64,000 nucleotides of DNA from Rhodanobacter glycinis (GTDB lineage: Bacteria > Pseudomonadota > Gammaproteobacteria > Xanthomonadales > Rhodanobacteraceae), in contig NZ_RCZB01000002.1 in the NCBI RefSeq assembly GCF_006438785.1, forward strand, positions 124,001 to 188,000. Direction: 5' to 3'. Both the position numbers and the translations under genes were made by a program. Below, piece by piece: positions 40,738 through 48,619 of this stretch. The notes beneath the pieces were generated by a model. The model was not told where the DNA came from and ran no database searches. It saw nothing but the letters and a program-made list of their open reading frames with translations. Within the stretch, counting starts at the first letter, position 1, and each line of letters begins with the position of its first letter.

Positions 40738-41532
40738 TCAGCGCGAGCGGCAGAAGCCGGGGGGCTCGCAACCCTCGGCCGGCGAGCGGCCGTAGAACGC
40801 TTCAAGCAGTTCGGCGATGGTCGGCTCCGCCTGGCGCAACAGCGTCGGTTGCGAGTAATGCAGCTCGCTGACCACGGCGAAATATTCGCTGGCGCTTTCC
40901 GTGGCGTAGTGATCGATCGGGCTGTCGTGGCTGTCCGCCGGCATGCTGACCAGGCGATCGTAGGCCTGCTGGAATTGCTGGATCCAGCGCCGCCGCGGAA
41001 TCTCCACCAGCGGCGGCACGCCATCGGGCGGGCCATCGAGCATGTCGAGCTTGTGCGCCATCTCGTGAACGACCACGTTGTAGCCGTCCCACGGTTGCTC
41101 CAGATCCAGTTGCACATCGGCCAGCGACAACACCAGCGGGCCGTGCTCCCATGCCTCGCCAGCAAGTACCTCGTCACCCTCGGTAACCACGCCTGTGCGG
41201 TCGTCGTGGTGGCTGCGGCGTACCTTGAATTCCCCCGGATAGATCAGCACCTCGCGCCAGCCGCGCAGGCTGGCGGCACCTTGCTGCAGCGCCGGCAGGC
41301 AGGCCTGCATGGCAATCAGCAGCCGCCAGTAGTCGTCCAGGACGGCACCGGCCAACGCGTGAAAGCGTTTGCGCGCGAGAAACAGTGCGGCGAGCCGGCG
41401 CAGTTGCTGCTGTCGTTCGGGATCCAGCCGGCGGGCCAGTGGGCAGGCAAGCAGCGCGCGCCGCCACAACGGGTCGGCCACCGGCGCAGGTTCAAGGCGT
41501 GCCCGCAGTGATTGCCACCAATGCCCCGGCAT
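40738..41532 (-). CDS. mtfA: MtfA-like zinc peptidase (Mlc titration factor family)
   Basis: This 264-residue protein has the M90 peptidase motif V-V-V-H-E-M-A-H-K-L-D near residue 154, and the downstream glutamate in S-E-Y-F-A-V-V-S-E. The N-terminal half has helices and I-Y-P-G-E-F. E. coli MtfA binds the repressor Mlc and is a zinc aminopeptidase. No Mlc gene is visible here, so the physiological partner is open. It is convergent with phoQ, 18 bp apart, and is followed on the same strand by a small secreted-protein gene located upstream. Confidence 0.88.
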   Translation of the reverse strand: MPGHWWQSLRARLEPAPVADPLWRRALLACPLARRLDPERQQQLRRLAALFLARKRFHALAGAVLDDYWRLLIAMQACLPALQQGAASLRGWREVLIYPGEFKVRRSHHDDRTGVVTEGDEVLAGEAWEHGPLVLSLADVQLDLEQPWDGYNVVVHEMAHKLDMLDGPPDGVPPLVEIPRRRWIQQFQQAYDRLVSMPADSHDSPIDHYATESASEYFAVVSELHYSQPTLLRQAEPTIAELLEAFYGRSPAEGCEPPGFCRSR

Positions 41533-41544
41533 GACGCCGAGCGC

Positions 41545-41865
41545 TTACTGGATGGAGCCAGGCAGCAGCGATTGCCAGCCCAGATGCAGCCGGCGGGTTT
41601 GCGTCGGTGCAGACGAGGCGCCGCCGGAGTGGTCGTTGCCGTTGCTGGAGCTGTTGCCGGAGTTGTCGCTGTTGCTGGCCGACGGGCAATCGCGGGACAG
41701 CCCCAGCGCATCACCGCCGCTGGCATTGCCGCCGTGCGTGCTGGCGCTGTCGGCTGTCGCGTGCGGCGAGCTGTCCAAGTCCTGGGTATCCAGACTTGTC
41801 GCCGTGGCACTGCCGATCCCGGCGATGCACAAGGCGCAACCGATAAGCCAATGAGTGGCACGCAT
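41545..41865 (-). CDS. Small secreted Ser/Asn/Gly-rich protein
   Basis: This 106-residue protein has a signal peptide (about 1-22, with C-A-L-C-I-A-G-I-G-S-A-T-A). The low-complexity mature part is rich in Ser, Asn, Asp and Gly (S-N-S-D-N-S-G-N-S-S-S-N-G-N-D). A cysteine near the signal end could be a lipobox, but L-I-G-C is followed by more hydrophobic residues, so this is uncertain. The ATG at 41865 was chosen because it creates the signal peptide. Function unknown. Confidence 0.6.
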   Translation of the reverse strand: MRATHWLIGCALCIAGIGSATATSLDTQDLDSSPHATADSASTHGGNASGGDALGLSRDCPSASNSDNSGNSSSNGNDHSGGASSAPTQTRRLHLGWQSLLPGSIQ

Positions 41866-41998
41866 GGCGATCGAACTCCCTGACCCGCAAGCGAAGACCC
41901 GGATCGTCTCAGAAACACTGGCGCTGTGCCAGTGCTGCCATTTGACGGCGTTTGCGCACCGTGCCGACGGCGGGCGCCGCACGACCGGCGCGCCGGGC

Positions 41999-42004
41999 TA
42001 AAAT
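41999..42004 (+). promoter_or_regulatory. -10-like box (TAAAAT) upstream of birA
   Basis: TAAAAT matches the -10 consensus in 5 of 6 positions, 78 bp before the birA ATG. No clear -35 box at the usual distance. It would give a leader of roughly 70 nt. Confidence 0.35.
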
Positions 42005-42081
42005 CCGCCGATGCCCATCCTGCCCCGCTTTCCCGTCCCCTGCCGCCGCCCGACCGTCGCCGCGGCGTTCGGATCCTGTTG

Positions 42082-43071
42082 ATGCAGCCGGTGCAATTGC
42101 TGGCGCTGCTCGCTGCGGGCGAGCCGCTCTCCGGCGCCGGCCTTGCCACGCAGGCAGGCGTGACTCGCGCGGCCATCTGGAAACAGATCGAAGCCTTGCG
42201 CGCCCGTGGCGTGCCGATCGAGGCACGTGGCCCGGCGGGATACCGCGTGCCGTGGCCGCTGCAAATGCTCGATGCCGGGCAGATCCTCGCTGCCATGCCG
42301 GCGCCGCTGGCGCATTCGCTGGGTGCGCTGGAGGTGCATTGGGAACTGGATTCCACCTCCAGCGAACTGCAACGCCGCGGCACGACGGCAAGCGATTTCA
42401 GCATCGTGCTGGCCGAAACCCAAACCGCTGGCCGTGGCCGGCGCGGTCGCCAGTGGCTGTCGCCGCCGGGGCTGAATCTGTATCTGTCCTGCCTCAAACG
42501 CTTCGACCGGGGCTTTGCCGCCTTGAGTGGCTTGTCGCTGGCGATCGGGGTGATCGTGCTGCGCGCGCTGGACCATCTCGGCATCGCCGGGGCCGCCCTG
42601 AAATGGCCGAACGACGTGCTTGCCGTAACGGGCGGGCAACCCGGCGGAAAGCTGGGCGGCATCCTGGTCGAGTTGAGTGGCGAGTGTCAGGGGCCGTGCG
42701 CGGCGATCATCGGCATCGGCCTCAACCTGCGGTTGACCCCGGCGCTGCACGAACAGGCCGGGCAGCCGGCGTGCGATCTGGCCACCCTGGCTGGCGGTAC
42801 GCCACCGGATCGCAACCGCGTCGCCGCGGCGCTGATCATTGCGTTGGTGGAAGGCCTGCGCCAATTCGAGCGTGAGGGTTTTACCGGTTTCCTCATTGAC
42901 TATGCGCGGCATGACCTGCTGCGCGGTCAGCCACTGCACCTGAGCGGCTCGCTGGGCGAGTTCGACGGCATCGGTGCTGGCGTGGACGCCCACGGCGCAC
43001 TGCAGGTGCGCATGGCCGACGGCAGCGTGCGCCGGATCGACAGCGCGGACGTCACGGTGCGCCGCGCATGA
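42082..43071 (+). CDS. birA: Biotin--[acetyl-CoA-carboxylase] ligase / biotin repressor
   Basis: This 329-residue protein has an N-terminal helix-turn-helix (about 5-55, G-V-T-R-A-A-I-W-K-Q-I-E). The catalytic domain follows: D-S-T-S-S-E, Q-T-A-G-R-G-R-R-G-R-Q-W as the biotinyl-AMP loop, L-K-W-P-N-D-V-L, and G-G-I-L-V-E. It ends in a small SH3-like C-terminal domain. It biotinylates the acetyl-CoA carboxylase carrier protein; the HTH indicates dual repressor function. ATG 42082 is preceded by an alternative TTG one codon upstream. It overlaps coaX by ATGA. Confidence 0.95.
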   Translation: MQPVQLLALLAAGEPLSGAGLATQAGVTRAAIWKQIEALRARGVPIEARGPAGYRVPWPLQMLDAGQILAAMPAPLAHSLGALEVHWELDSTSSELQRRGTTASDFSIVLAETQTAGRGRRGRQWLSPPGLNLYLSCLKRFDRGFAALSGLSLAIGVIVLRALDHLGIAGAALKWPNDVLAVTGGQPGGKLGGILVELSGECQGPCAAIIGIGLNLRLTPALHEQAGQPACDLATLAGGTPPDRNRVAAALIIALVEGLRQFEREGFTGFLIDYARHDLLRGQPLHLSGSLGEFDGIGAGVDAHGALQVRMADGSVRRIDSADVTVRRA

Positions 43072-43832
43072 GACTGCTGCTGGACATGGGCAACACGCGG
43101 TTGAAGTGGGCCTTGCAGGCGCAGTCGCTCGGATGGCTGGCGCGTGGCGCGGTGGACTGGCAGGAGGCCGATATTCCGGCACTACTAAAGTCGGCCTGGG
43201 CCAGCCTGCCGCGGCCGGACCGGGTGATCGCAGCGTCGGTGGTTGATCCCTCGCGCGAGGCGCAGGTGGCGAGCGTGATCGAGCGCCTGTTTGCATGTGT
43301 GCCCGATTGGTTGCGCACACCCGCCAGTGCCTGTGGCGTGCACAACGCCTACGCCGAGCCACAGCGGCTCGGCGTGGACCGTTTTCTGGCGATGGTGGCG
43401 GCCTTTGCCGATGGCCACGCACCCTGCGTACTGGCTGGCGCGGGCACCGCGCTCACGCTCGATGCGCTGGGGGCCGATGGCCAGCATCTGGGAGGCCTGA
43501 TCGCGCCGGGTCCGCAACTGATGCAACAGTCGCTGCTGGCGGCGACGGCTCGCGTGCGGCCGGAGCGGCCCGGCGACATTCTTGAACTGGCCGACAATAC
43601 CGCTGATGCGGTGACATCGGGCTGCTGGCTGGCAGCGGCCGCCTTGATCGAACGTTTCGTGGCGCAGATGGCTTTGCGATTCGGCACCACTCCGACACTG
43701 ATCCTGGGAGGCGGCGACGCAGCGCGACTGGCGCCGCTGCTGTCGTTGCCGGCCCGGCTAAGCGAGGACGGCGTGTTGCGCGGTCTGGCGGTGTGGGCAA
43801 ACACGCATATGGCGGCCGCATCGTCCGACTAG
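43068..43832 (+). CDS. coaX: Type III pantothenate kinase
   Basis: This 254-residue protein catalyses the first step of coenzyme A synthesis. N-terminal L-L-L-D-M-G-N-T-R-L-K-W is the phosphate motif. G-V-D-R-F-L-A-M-V-A (about 101) contains the catalytic Asp. L-A-G-A-G-T-A-L-T-L-D-A-L and G-L-I-A-P-G-P-Q-L-M-Q-Q complete the ASKHA fold signatures. It is coupled to birA by ATGA, the usual birA-coaX order in this group. Confidence 0.95.
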   Translation: MRLLLDMGNTRLKWALQAQSLGWLARGAVDWQEADIPALLKSAWASLPRPDRVIAASVVDPSREAQVASVIERLFACVPDWLRTPASACGVHNAYAEPQRLGVDRFLAMVAAFADGHAPCVLAGAGTALTLDALGADGQHLGGLIAPGPQLMQQSLLAATARVRPERPGDILELADNTADAVTSGCWLAAAALIERFVAQMALRFGTTPTLILGGGDAARLAPLLSLPARLSEDGVLRGLAVWANTHMAAASSD

Positions 43833-43835
43833 AAT
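43830..43835 (+). promoter_or_regulatory. -10-like box (TAGAAT) before the SPOR gene
   Basis: TAGAAT overlaps the coaX stop codon and lies 29 bp before the SPOR-protein ATG. The 10-base context CTAGAATGAC recurs exactly before the response-regulator gene at 48590. A -35 box is not obvious. Confidence 0.35.
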
Positions 43836-43864
43836 GACGATGGCTGCGGGTTGATGGGGGTTTG

Positions 43865-44536
43865 ATGTTTCTGCGTCTGCTGTTTGTCCTGTTGAGCGCG
43901 CTCAATATTGCGGTAGGTGCCTGGTTGCTACTGGGCCAGCCGTATGCCCGTGGTGGCAGCCCCACCGATCCTGGCGTGGCGGAGATCCGCCTGCTGTCGG
44001 AGGTGCCGGAGTCGGGCGCATCGGCCTCCACGCCCGCCACCGTGGCGGCGCCGATCGCGGATACGTCGCAACCCGACCTCAGTTACAGCTGCGTCGCGCT
44101 GGGTCCGTTCGCCACGCCGCAGGATCTGCGCAATGCGCGGCAGGCACTGGCCGCCCAGGCCACGCGCATGCGCTCGCGCCAGGAGCAGGCCAGCCAGGCC
44201 AGCGGCTGGTGGGTGTATCTGCCCGCCGCCGGCAGCCGCACGCAGGCGCTGGAACAGGCCAGGCAGTTGGGCGCGCACCATATCGGCGACTACTTCGTGG
44301 TCAGTTCCGGAGACCAGCCCAACACGATTTCGCTGGGCCTCTTCAAGGATCCCGCCAATGCACGCAAGCGTCGCGACGAGGTCATCGCCGCCGGTTTTCC
44401 CGCCCGCATGAGTGAGCGCAGCGAAAGCGTTCCCGAATACTGGCTGGATCTGGTGGTGGCCGACCGCACCCGTTTCGACTGGCGCAGCCACATCCCGGCC
44501 AGCAACGTCGGCTCGCACAGCACCGGCTGTTTTTGA
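43865..44536 (+). CDS. SPOR-domain membrane protein
   Basis: This 223-residue protein has an N-terminal membrane helix (about 2-24). An Ala/Ser/Pro-rich linker leads to a C-terminal SPOR-like domain (about 115-200) with G-W-W-V-Y-L-P-A-A-G, Q-L-G-A-H-H-I-G-D-Y-F-V and I-S-L-G-L-F-K-D-P-A-N-A. SPOR domains bind denuded glycan strands at division sites. The gene conventionally follows coaX in this lineage. The ATG at 43865 has a GGGGG ribosome site. Confidence 0.85.
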   Translation: MFLRLLFVLLSALNIAVGAWLLLGQPYARGGSPTDPGVAEIRLLSEVPESGASASTPATVAAPIADTSQPDLSYSCVALGPFATPQDLRNARQALAAQATRMRSRQEQASQASGWWVYLPAAGSRTQALEQARQLGAHHIGDYFVVSSGDQPNTISLGLFKDPANARKRRDEVIAAGFPARMSERSESVPEYWLDLVVADRTRFDWRSHIPASNVGSHSTGCF

Positions 44537-44558
44537 GCACGCTTCGCGGCGGGCCTGC

Positions 44559-44564
44559 TAGAAT
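44559..44564 (+). promoter_or_regulatory. -10-like box (TAGAAT) of the tRNA gene
   Basis: TAGAAT ends 11 bp before the first tRNA base, so transcription would start a few bases upstream of it. The nearest -35-like sequence, TTGAGC at 44533, is 20 bp away, longer than ideal. Confidence 0.4.
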
Positions 44565-44575
44565 TCCCGACCTTC

Positions 44576-44651
44576 GCCGGCATAGCTCAGTTGGTAGAGC
44601 AACTGATTTGTAATCAGTAGGTCCCGGGTTCGACTCCTGGTGCCGGCACCA
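44576..44651 (+). tRNA. tRNA-Thr (UGU)
   Basis: This is a complete 76-nt cloverleaf. The acceptor arms are GCCGGCA (44576-44582) and TGCCGGC (44641-44647), discriminator A, encoded CCA (44649-44651). The D-arm is GCTC...GAGC. The anticodon stem is ACTGA/TCAGT with loop TTTGTAA, so the anticodon is TGT at 44609-44611. The T-arm has GGTTCGACTCC. The tRNA charges threonine. Confidence 0.97.
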
Positions 44652-44700
44652 TCCAATAGTCCAATAAGATCCGAGACAGGTCGGAAAGCCTAGCAATAGC

Positions 44701-44719
44701 AAAGGCTCCGGCCTTTTTT
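44701..44719 (+). terminator. Rho-independent terminator after tRNA-Thr
   Basis: AAAGGC, TCCG, GCCTTT followed by three more T (six in a row): a 6-bp stem with a 4-nt loop, 50 bp after the tRNA. Confidence 0.7.
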
Positions 44720-44740
44720 GTGCCCGCTACTGTCCTATTC

Positions 44741-44907
44741 TGTTGAAAAACTCCGTCTTTACAAATAGACGTCCAAATTTTGGATCACGACGGCAACGAC
44801 AATTCGATTCTGTACAATTTGCACATTCAGGCCGACAGAAAGCGATTGTCGCGGCCGGATTTTCTCGCTTCGAGCGAACTCGAATTTTCGAAGCGAGTTT
44901 TTCAACA
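44741..44907. repeat. 167-bp MITE-like element with 13-bp terminal inverted repeats
   Basis: TGTTGAAAAACTC at 44741-44753 is the exact reverse complement of the sequence at 44895-44907. The inside is AT-richer than surrounding DNA and has no gene. An internal hairpin (10-bp arms at 44864-44873 and 44888-44897) runs into TTTTT, so the right end also looks like a terminator. CTAT occurs close to both outer ends but not exactly adjacent on the left, so a target duplication is uncertain. It resembles a non-autonomous insertion-sequence remnant. Confidence 0.45.
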
Positions 44908-45227
44908 CTATCGACCTGAAGCGGTCGTTCGAGTCAGCAGTGCTCTTCGGTGGAGGCAGGCGCTCCGACCACGATGCACGCACGTCGAGATTGAACAGCG
45001 CCATCCGCCAGCCACTGGAACTTTGTTGGCGCGATGCGCTGAAGCGTGTGCTCAACCGGCGCTGGCTAATGGAATCACTGCCTAGCACCGACGGCTGCCA
45101 GCGCATTGCTCTAGCGTCATTGGTCTCCATCGGCGTGGATCACTTCAAGATTTTCAACGGCAGTCGAGTTGCCGCGAGCGACTGGGCGGGATAAAAAGCG
45201 GTTGGTTGGAAACAGGCCTCAGGTCCG
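44908..45227. other. Gene-poor, probably degenerate region
   Basis: About 320 bp between the inverted-repeat element and the receptor gene. A minus-strand frame of 123 codons spans 44759-45130, running through the element, but shows no recognisable domain or signal. It is treated as non-coding. It may be the remains of mobile DNA next to the tRNA gene. Confidence 0.35.
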
Positions 45228-47633
45228 CTACAGCGAGGCGCGAAGTTCGACCCCCCAACTGCGCGGCGAAGTGACGTAGGCCCAAGGCGTGCCCAGCACG
45301 GCGGTGGTGACGTTGCCGATCGACTCGACGTAGCGCTGGTTGAACAGGTTGGTGGCGTAGAGCCCCACCCCCCAGTGGTCGCCTGCGGACGACCAGTCCA
45401 GCCGCAGGTCGGTGCGCCGGCGCGCGCCACCGACGGCGAAGGGCGTGCCGGGCGCGCAGTTGCCCTGCAGACGTGAGTCGTCGTTGCAGCGGTTGGCGCC
45501 GCGATAGCCGTGGATGGCCGTGAACGAAAGGTCGCCATCGGCGACGTCATGCCAGCGATAGCCCGCGTCGAGCGCATAGGCGAGCGTCGGTTCACCGGAG
45601 GGTTGGCCGGCGAGGTCGAGGCCGCCGGCGGTGATCGCGTGGCGGTAGGTCACGTCGGTCCAGGTCGCGATGAGGCCCACCTGCAGCTCGCCGAGCGGCC
45701 GCCAGCGCGTCTCGAGTTCCAGGCCCTTGGCCTGCTGGTCGGTGTTGCTGACCCGGTACTGCGGCACGCCGGCGCCGCTGGTTGTGGGAATCAGGGTCAG
45801 TGCCTGGCGATCGTCGTAGCGGTAGGTGAACGCGGCCATGTTGAAAAGGAAGCCCCAGGTCGGTTGCCGGGTCTTCAGGCCTGCCTCCAGGTTCCACACG
45901 TGTTCCGGGGCGAATATCGAGTTGACCTGCACTGCGTTGTAGCCGCCGGCCTTGTAGCCTTTGGCAACCGAAGCGTATGCCATGGCGCTGGGAGCAAGCT
46001 GCCAGTGGAGTGCCAGCCGCGGGCTGGTGTCGCTCCAACGGTTACGCCGAAGTACGTTCCGGCCCACCGCGTCGGCGTACAGCAGATTGCGCGAGAGCGC
46101 CGCGCGCAGGGCCTGTGAGGTGGTGTGGGCCAGTTGCGCGGCCAGCGCGAGCACGCCAGCCTGTTCCATCTCGTCGAGGCTGCGGTCCAGGCCCGGCGCG
46201 GAGCGCGCAGGGGTGTACCAGGAGAACAGTTTGTTGTCGCGGGTGTAGCGCAGACCCGCGACGAGATCGATGCGCCCGGTCAGGTGCCAGGTGGCATCGG
46301 CGAAAATCGCGGCGGCCCGCGTGCGGAGGTGGTTGTCGATCTGTTCGCCGATCGGCTCGCCAAGCAGGCGCCAAGGCATCCCGGCCTGTCGCAGCATGGC
46401 GTCGAAGTAGCCGTACACGCTGCCGTCGGGGGGGCCGGTGGGCAACCCTCGGTTGCGTGCGAGAGTATCGACGGTGTCGGTGTTGGCGCGTGCCAGGCTG
46501 GTTTGCGCTGCGTTCTCGCGCCAGAGACTCGTGCCCAGGGTCCAGTCCAGGCGTGGCGTCGCGCCGGACAGTCGCAACTCGCCGTAGGCACTGTGGCCGC
46601 GGCCTTCCACACCGGTGTCCAGGTGCGTTACCACGTGATCGGTGCCGTCGGCATCCTCGGTGTGCGAGAGAGTGTAACCGGTCCACGCGCCGCGAGCGCT
46701 CAGCGTGGCGCTGCCGAAGCGGTGGCGGACGTCCAGCGTGGCGCTGTCGTAGCGCCGTGCAGAGTGACCATCGCCGGTGTCGTCATGCAAGGGCGCATGA
46801 CGCGGATCGCGGTAGCTGGACGGGCTGGCGGGGAAGGGGGCCGCCTCCCGCGGATCGTCACTCAGCGGCACCAGGCTGATGCCCGCGCTGGCCGGTTCGT
46901 CCAGCCGGTCGTGCGTCCATGAAGCGAGTACGCGCGTGGCCGGCGAGATGTTCCAGCGCCACGATGCGCGCGAGCCCCATTCACCATCCTTGCCGTAGTG
47001 GCGACCGCTGCGCGCATCACGGATCCAGCCATCGCTGCGGTTGTCCAGCACGCTCAGGCGCAGCGCCTGGCTAGGAGACAAGGGCAAGTTGAGCAGAGCG
47101 TCGCCGTAACGTCGACCCTGGTTGCCCATGCGCACGCGCGCTTTCGCTTCCACCGTATCGCCAGGCTCGCGAGTGACGATGGCGAGCGCGCCCGCCGCGG
47201 TGTTGCGGCCGAGCAGCGCGCCCTGCGGCCCCTTCAACACTTCGACCCGCTCGACGTCGTTGAGCGCCAGCAGCGCGCCGCCGGCGCGGGTCTGGTAGAT
47301 GCCGTCGATATAGACGCCCACGGCCGGATCGGTGCCGATGCCGTAATCGAGCGTACCGATCCCGCGGATGCTGAGCATCGGCTCGGTAGGCTGATGCGCG
47401 CGAACGTCCAGCCCCGGCACCAGCGGATCCAGGTCGGAGAGATCCACCGCAACGGAGTCATCCAGCCGTTCGGCACCGATCACGTCCAGCGTGATCGGGA
47501 CCATCTGCGAGTCCTGCGCTTTGCCTTGTGCTGTCACCACGACCGGTTGCAGCGCCGTGACCTCTTGCTGCGCATGGGTCGCCGGGGAAAACAATGCGAT
47601 GCACGCAATCGGCAGGAATGGGCGACGCGTCAT
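45228..47633 (-). CDS. TonB-dependent outer-membrane receptor
   Basis: This 801-residue protein has a signal peptide (1-22, ending T-H-A-Q). A TonB-box-like stretch follows (Q-P-V-V-V-T-A-Q, about 30-36). The plug domain (about 45-165) contains I-R-G-I-G-T-L-D, V-Y-I-D-G-I-Y-Q-T-R and V-E-V-L-K-G-P-Q-G-A-L-L-G-R-N-T-A-A-G-A. The barrel ends in aromatic-containing strands (N-L-F-N-Q-R-Y-V, then S-W-G-V-E-L-R-A-S-L). It imports a scarce ligand such as a siderophore or organic compound; the substrate is not predictable. It is 36 bp downstream of a LysR regulator on the same strand, probably co-transcribed. Confidence 0.92.
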   Translation of the reverse strand: MTRRPFLPIACIALFSPATHAQQEVTALQPVVVTAQGKAQDSQMVPITLDVIGAERLDDSVAVDLSDLDPLVPGLDVRAHQPTEPMLSIRGIGTLDYGIGTDPAVGVYIDGIYQTRAGGALLALNDVERVEVLKGPQGALLGRNTAAGALAIVTREPGDTVEAKARVRMGNQGRRYGDALLNLPLSPSQALRLSVLDNRSDGWIRDARSGRHYGKDGEWGSRASWRWNISPATRVLASWTHDRLDEPASAGISLVPLSDDPREAAPFPASPSSYRDPRHAPLHDDTGDGHSARRYDSATLDVRHRFGSATLSARGAWTGYTLSHTEDADGTDHVVTHLDTGVEGRGHSAYGELRLSGATPRLDWTLGTSLWRENAAQTSLARANTDTVDTLARNRGLPTGPPDGSVYGYFDAMLRQAGMPWRLLGEPIGEQIDNHLRTRAAAIFADATWHLTGRIDLVAGLRYTRDNKLFSWYTPARSAPGLDRSLDEMEQAGVLALAAQLAHTTSQALRAALSRNLLYADAVGRNVLRRNRWSDTSPRLALHWQLAPSAMAYASVAKGYKAGGYNAVQVNSIFAPEHVWNLEAGLKTRQPTWGFLFNMAAFTYRYDDRQALTLIPTTSGAGVPQYRVSNTDQQAKGLELETRWRPLGELQVGLIATWTDVTYRHAITAGGLDLAGQPSGEPTLAYALDAGYRWHDVADGDLSFTAIHGYRGANRCNDDSRLQGNCAPGTPFAVGGARRRTDLRLDWSSAGDHWGVGLYATNLFNQRYVESIGNVTTAVLGTPWAYVTSPRSWGVELRASL

Positions 47634-47669
47634 GGAAGCTCCGGCAGGTAGCGCATGGGAGAGGGGCTG

Positions 47670-48560
47670 TCAGGCGGAAGCGGATACACCGCGCGCTTCC
47701 ATGCCGGCCAGGTGGTTCCGCGCGAAGGCAATGAAAGCCTGCGCGGGCGATACTTTCGGCGCAAGCGCGTGCAGTGGCAGCGGTCGAGCCTCGAAGCCTT
47801 CGAACACGGCCTGCAGCCGGCCCTCTTGTAGATGCGCATGGCAGGCATACATTGGCAACTGCACCACCCCCATCCCAAGGCGGGCCGCCTCCAGCAACGT
47901 GGGCAGATGGTCGCTTTCGAGCCGTGGATGCAGTTTGCGGGGGGCGACGCCACGCAGGTTCCAAGGTGCCCCGGTAAAGGCCAGCCAATGTTCGTCCTGC
48001 ACCAGCTCCGGCCGCGTAGGGCGCTTGAGCCGCGCCAGCAACTCGGGACTGGCCACGACCACCAACCGCACACTGCCCAGCGCGTGAGGCACCAGCCCCC
48101 CGGCCTGCGTCGGCACGCCCACGTCGAGCAGCACGTCCAGACGCTCCTGCAACAAGGCCGTGGCATTGCCGCCGGTCGTCTGGCTCGTGAGTCGTTCGGC
48201 CGGATGGGCGAGTCCCCAAGCGGTAATGAGTTCGTCCAGCAACGGCAGCAGCAGGCCGTGTGCTCCCATGCGCAATATGTCGGCTCGGCCCTGGCGTGCG
48301 GCGAGCAGCGCGGCCTGCGCGGCCTCGCACATCAGCACGGCGTGGCGGTACACCTCTTCTCCGATGGCGGTGATGCTGAGCCCGCGTGCATTTCGGTGCA
48401 GCAAGCGGGCACCCAGCCGCGATTCCAATGCCATCAGGCGGCGGCTGACCAGCGACCGCGTAGTGCCGAGGGTGTGCGCGGCAGCCGCCAGGCTGCCACC
48501 GTCTATCACTTGCACGAGCAGGTGCAGGTCGGCCAGATTGTCGGTCTGTTCCATTTGCAT
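47670..48560 (-). CDS. LysR-family transcription regulator
   Basis: This 296-residue protein has an N-terminal winged HTH (about 8-65: D-L-H-L-L-V-Q-V-I-D-G-G-S-L-A-A-A-A-H-T-L-G, S-R-R-L-M-A-L-E-S-R-L-G-A-R-L-L-H-R). The effector-binding domain follows (about 90-290). It belongs to the class with the R-G-L-S-I-T-A-I-G hinge. It precedes the receptor gene and is divergent from the response-regulator gene across 59 bp. It may regulate either or both units in response to the receptor's ligand. An alternative ATG lies two codons downstream. Confidence 0.9.
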   Translation of the reverse strand: MQMEQTDNLADLHLLVQVIDGGSLAAAAHTLGTTRSLVSRRLMALESRLGARLLHRNARGLSITAIGEEVYRHAVLMCEAAQAALLAARQGRADILRMGAHGLLLPLLDELITAWGLAHPAERLTSQTTGGNATALLQERLDVLLDVGVPTQAGGLVPHALGSVRLVVVASPELLARLKRPTRPELVQDEHWLAFTGAPWNLRGVAPRKLHPRLESDHLPTLLEAARLGMGVVQLPMYACHAHLQEGRLQAVFEGFEARPLPLHALAPKVSPAQAFIAFARNHLAGMEARGVSASA

Positions 48561-48590
48561 CGACGCACCTTAGCAGCCGCGGTGGACGGC

Positions 48591-48596
48591 TAGAAT
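48591..48596 (+). promoter_or_regulatory. -10-like box (TAGAAT) before the AraC-type response regulator
   Basis: TAGAAT lies 24 bp before the ATG at 48620, within the 59-bp divergent spacer. The extended context CTAGAATGAC is identical to the box at 43829. No clear -35. Confidence 0.4.
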
Positions 48597-48619
48597 GACC
48601 GCCCTCACGGAGGGAACAC

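Noticed and set aside
44759-45130. 123-codon minus-strand frame after the tRNA
   Set aside because: It crosses the inverted-repeat element, has no domain, and its start has no good ribosome site. Probably chance.
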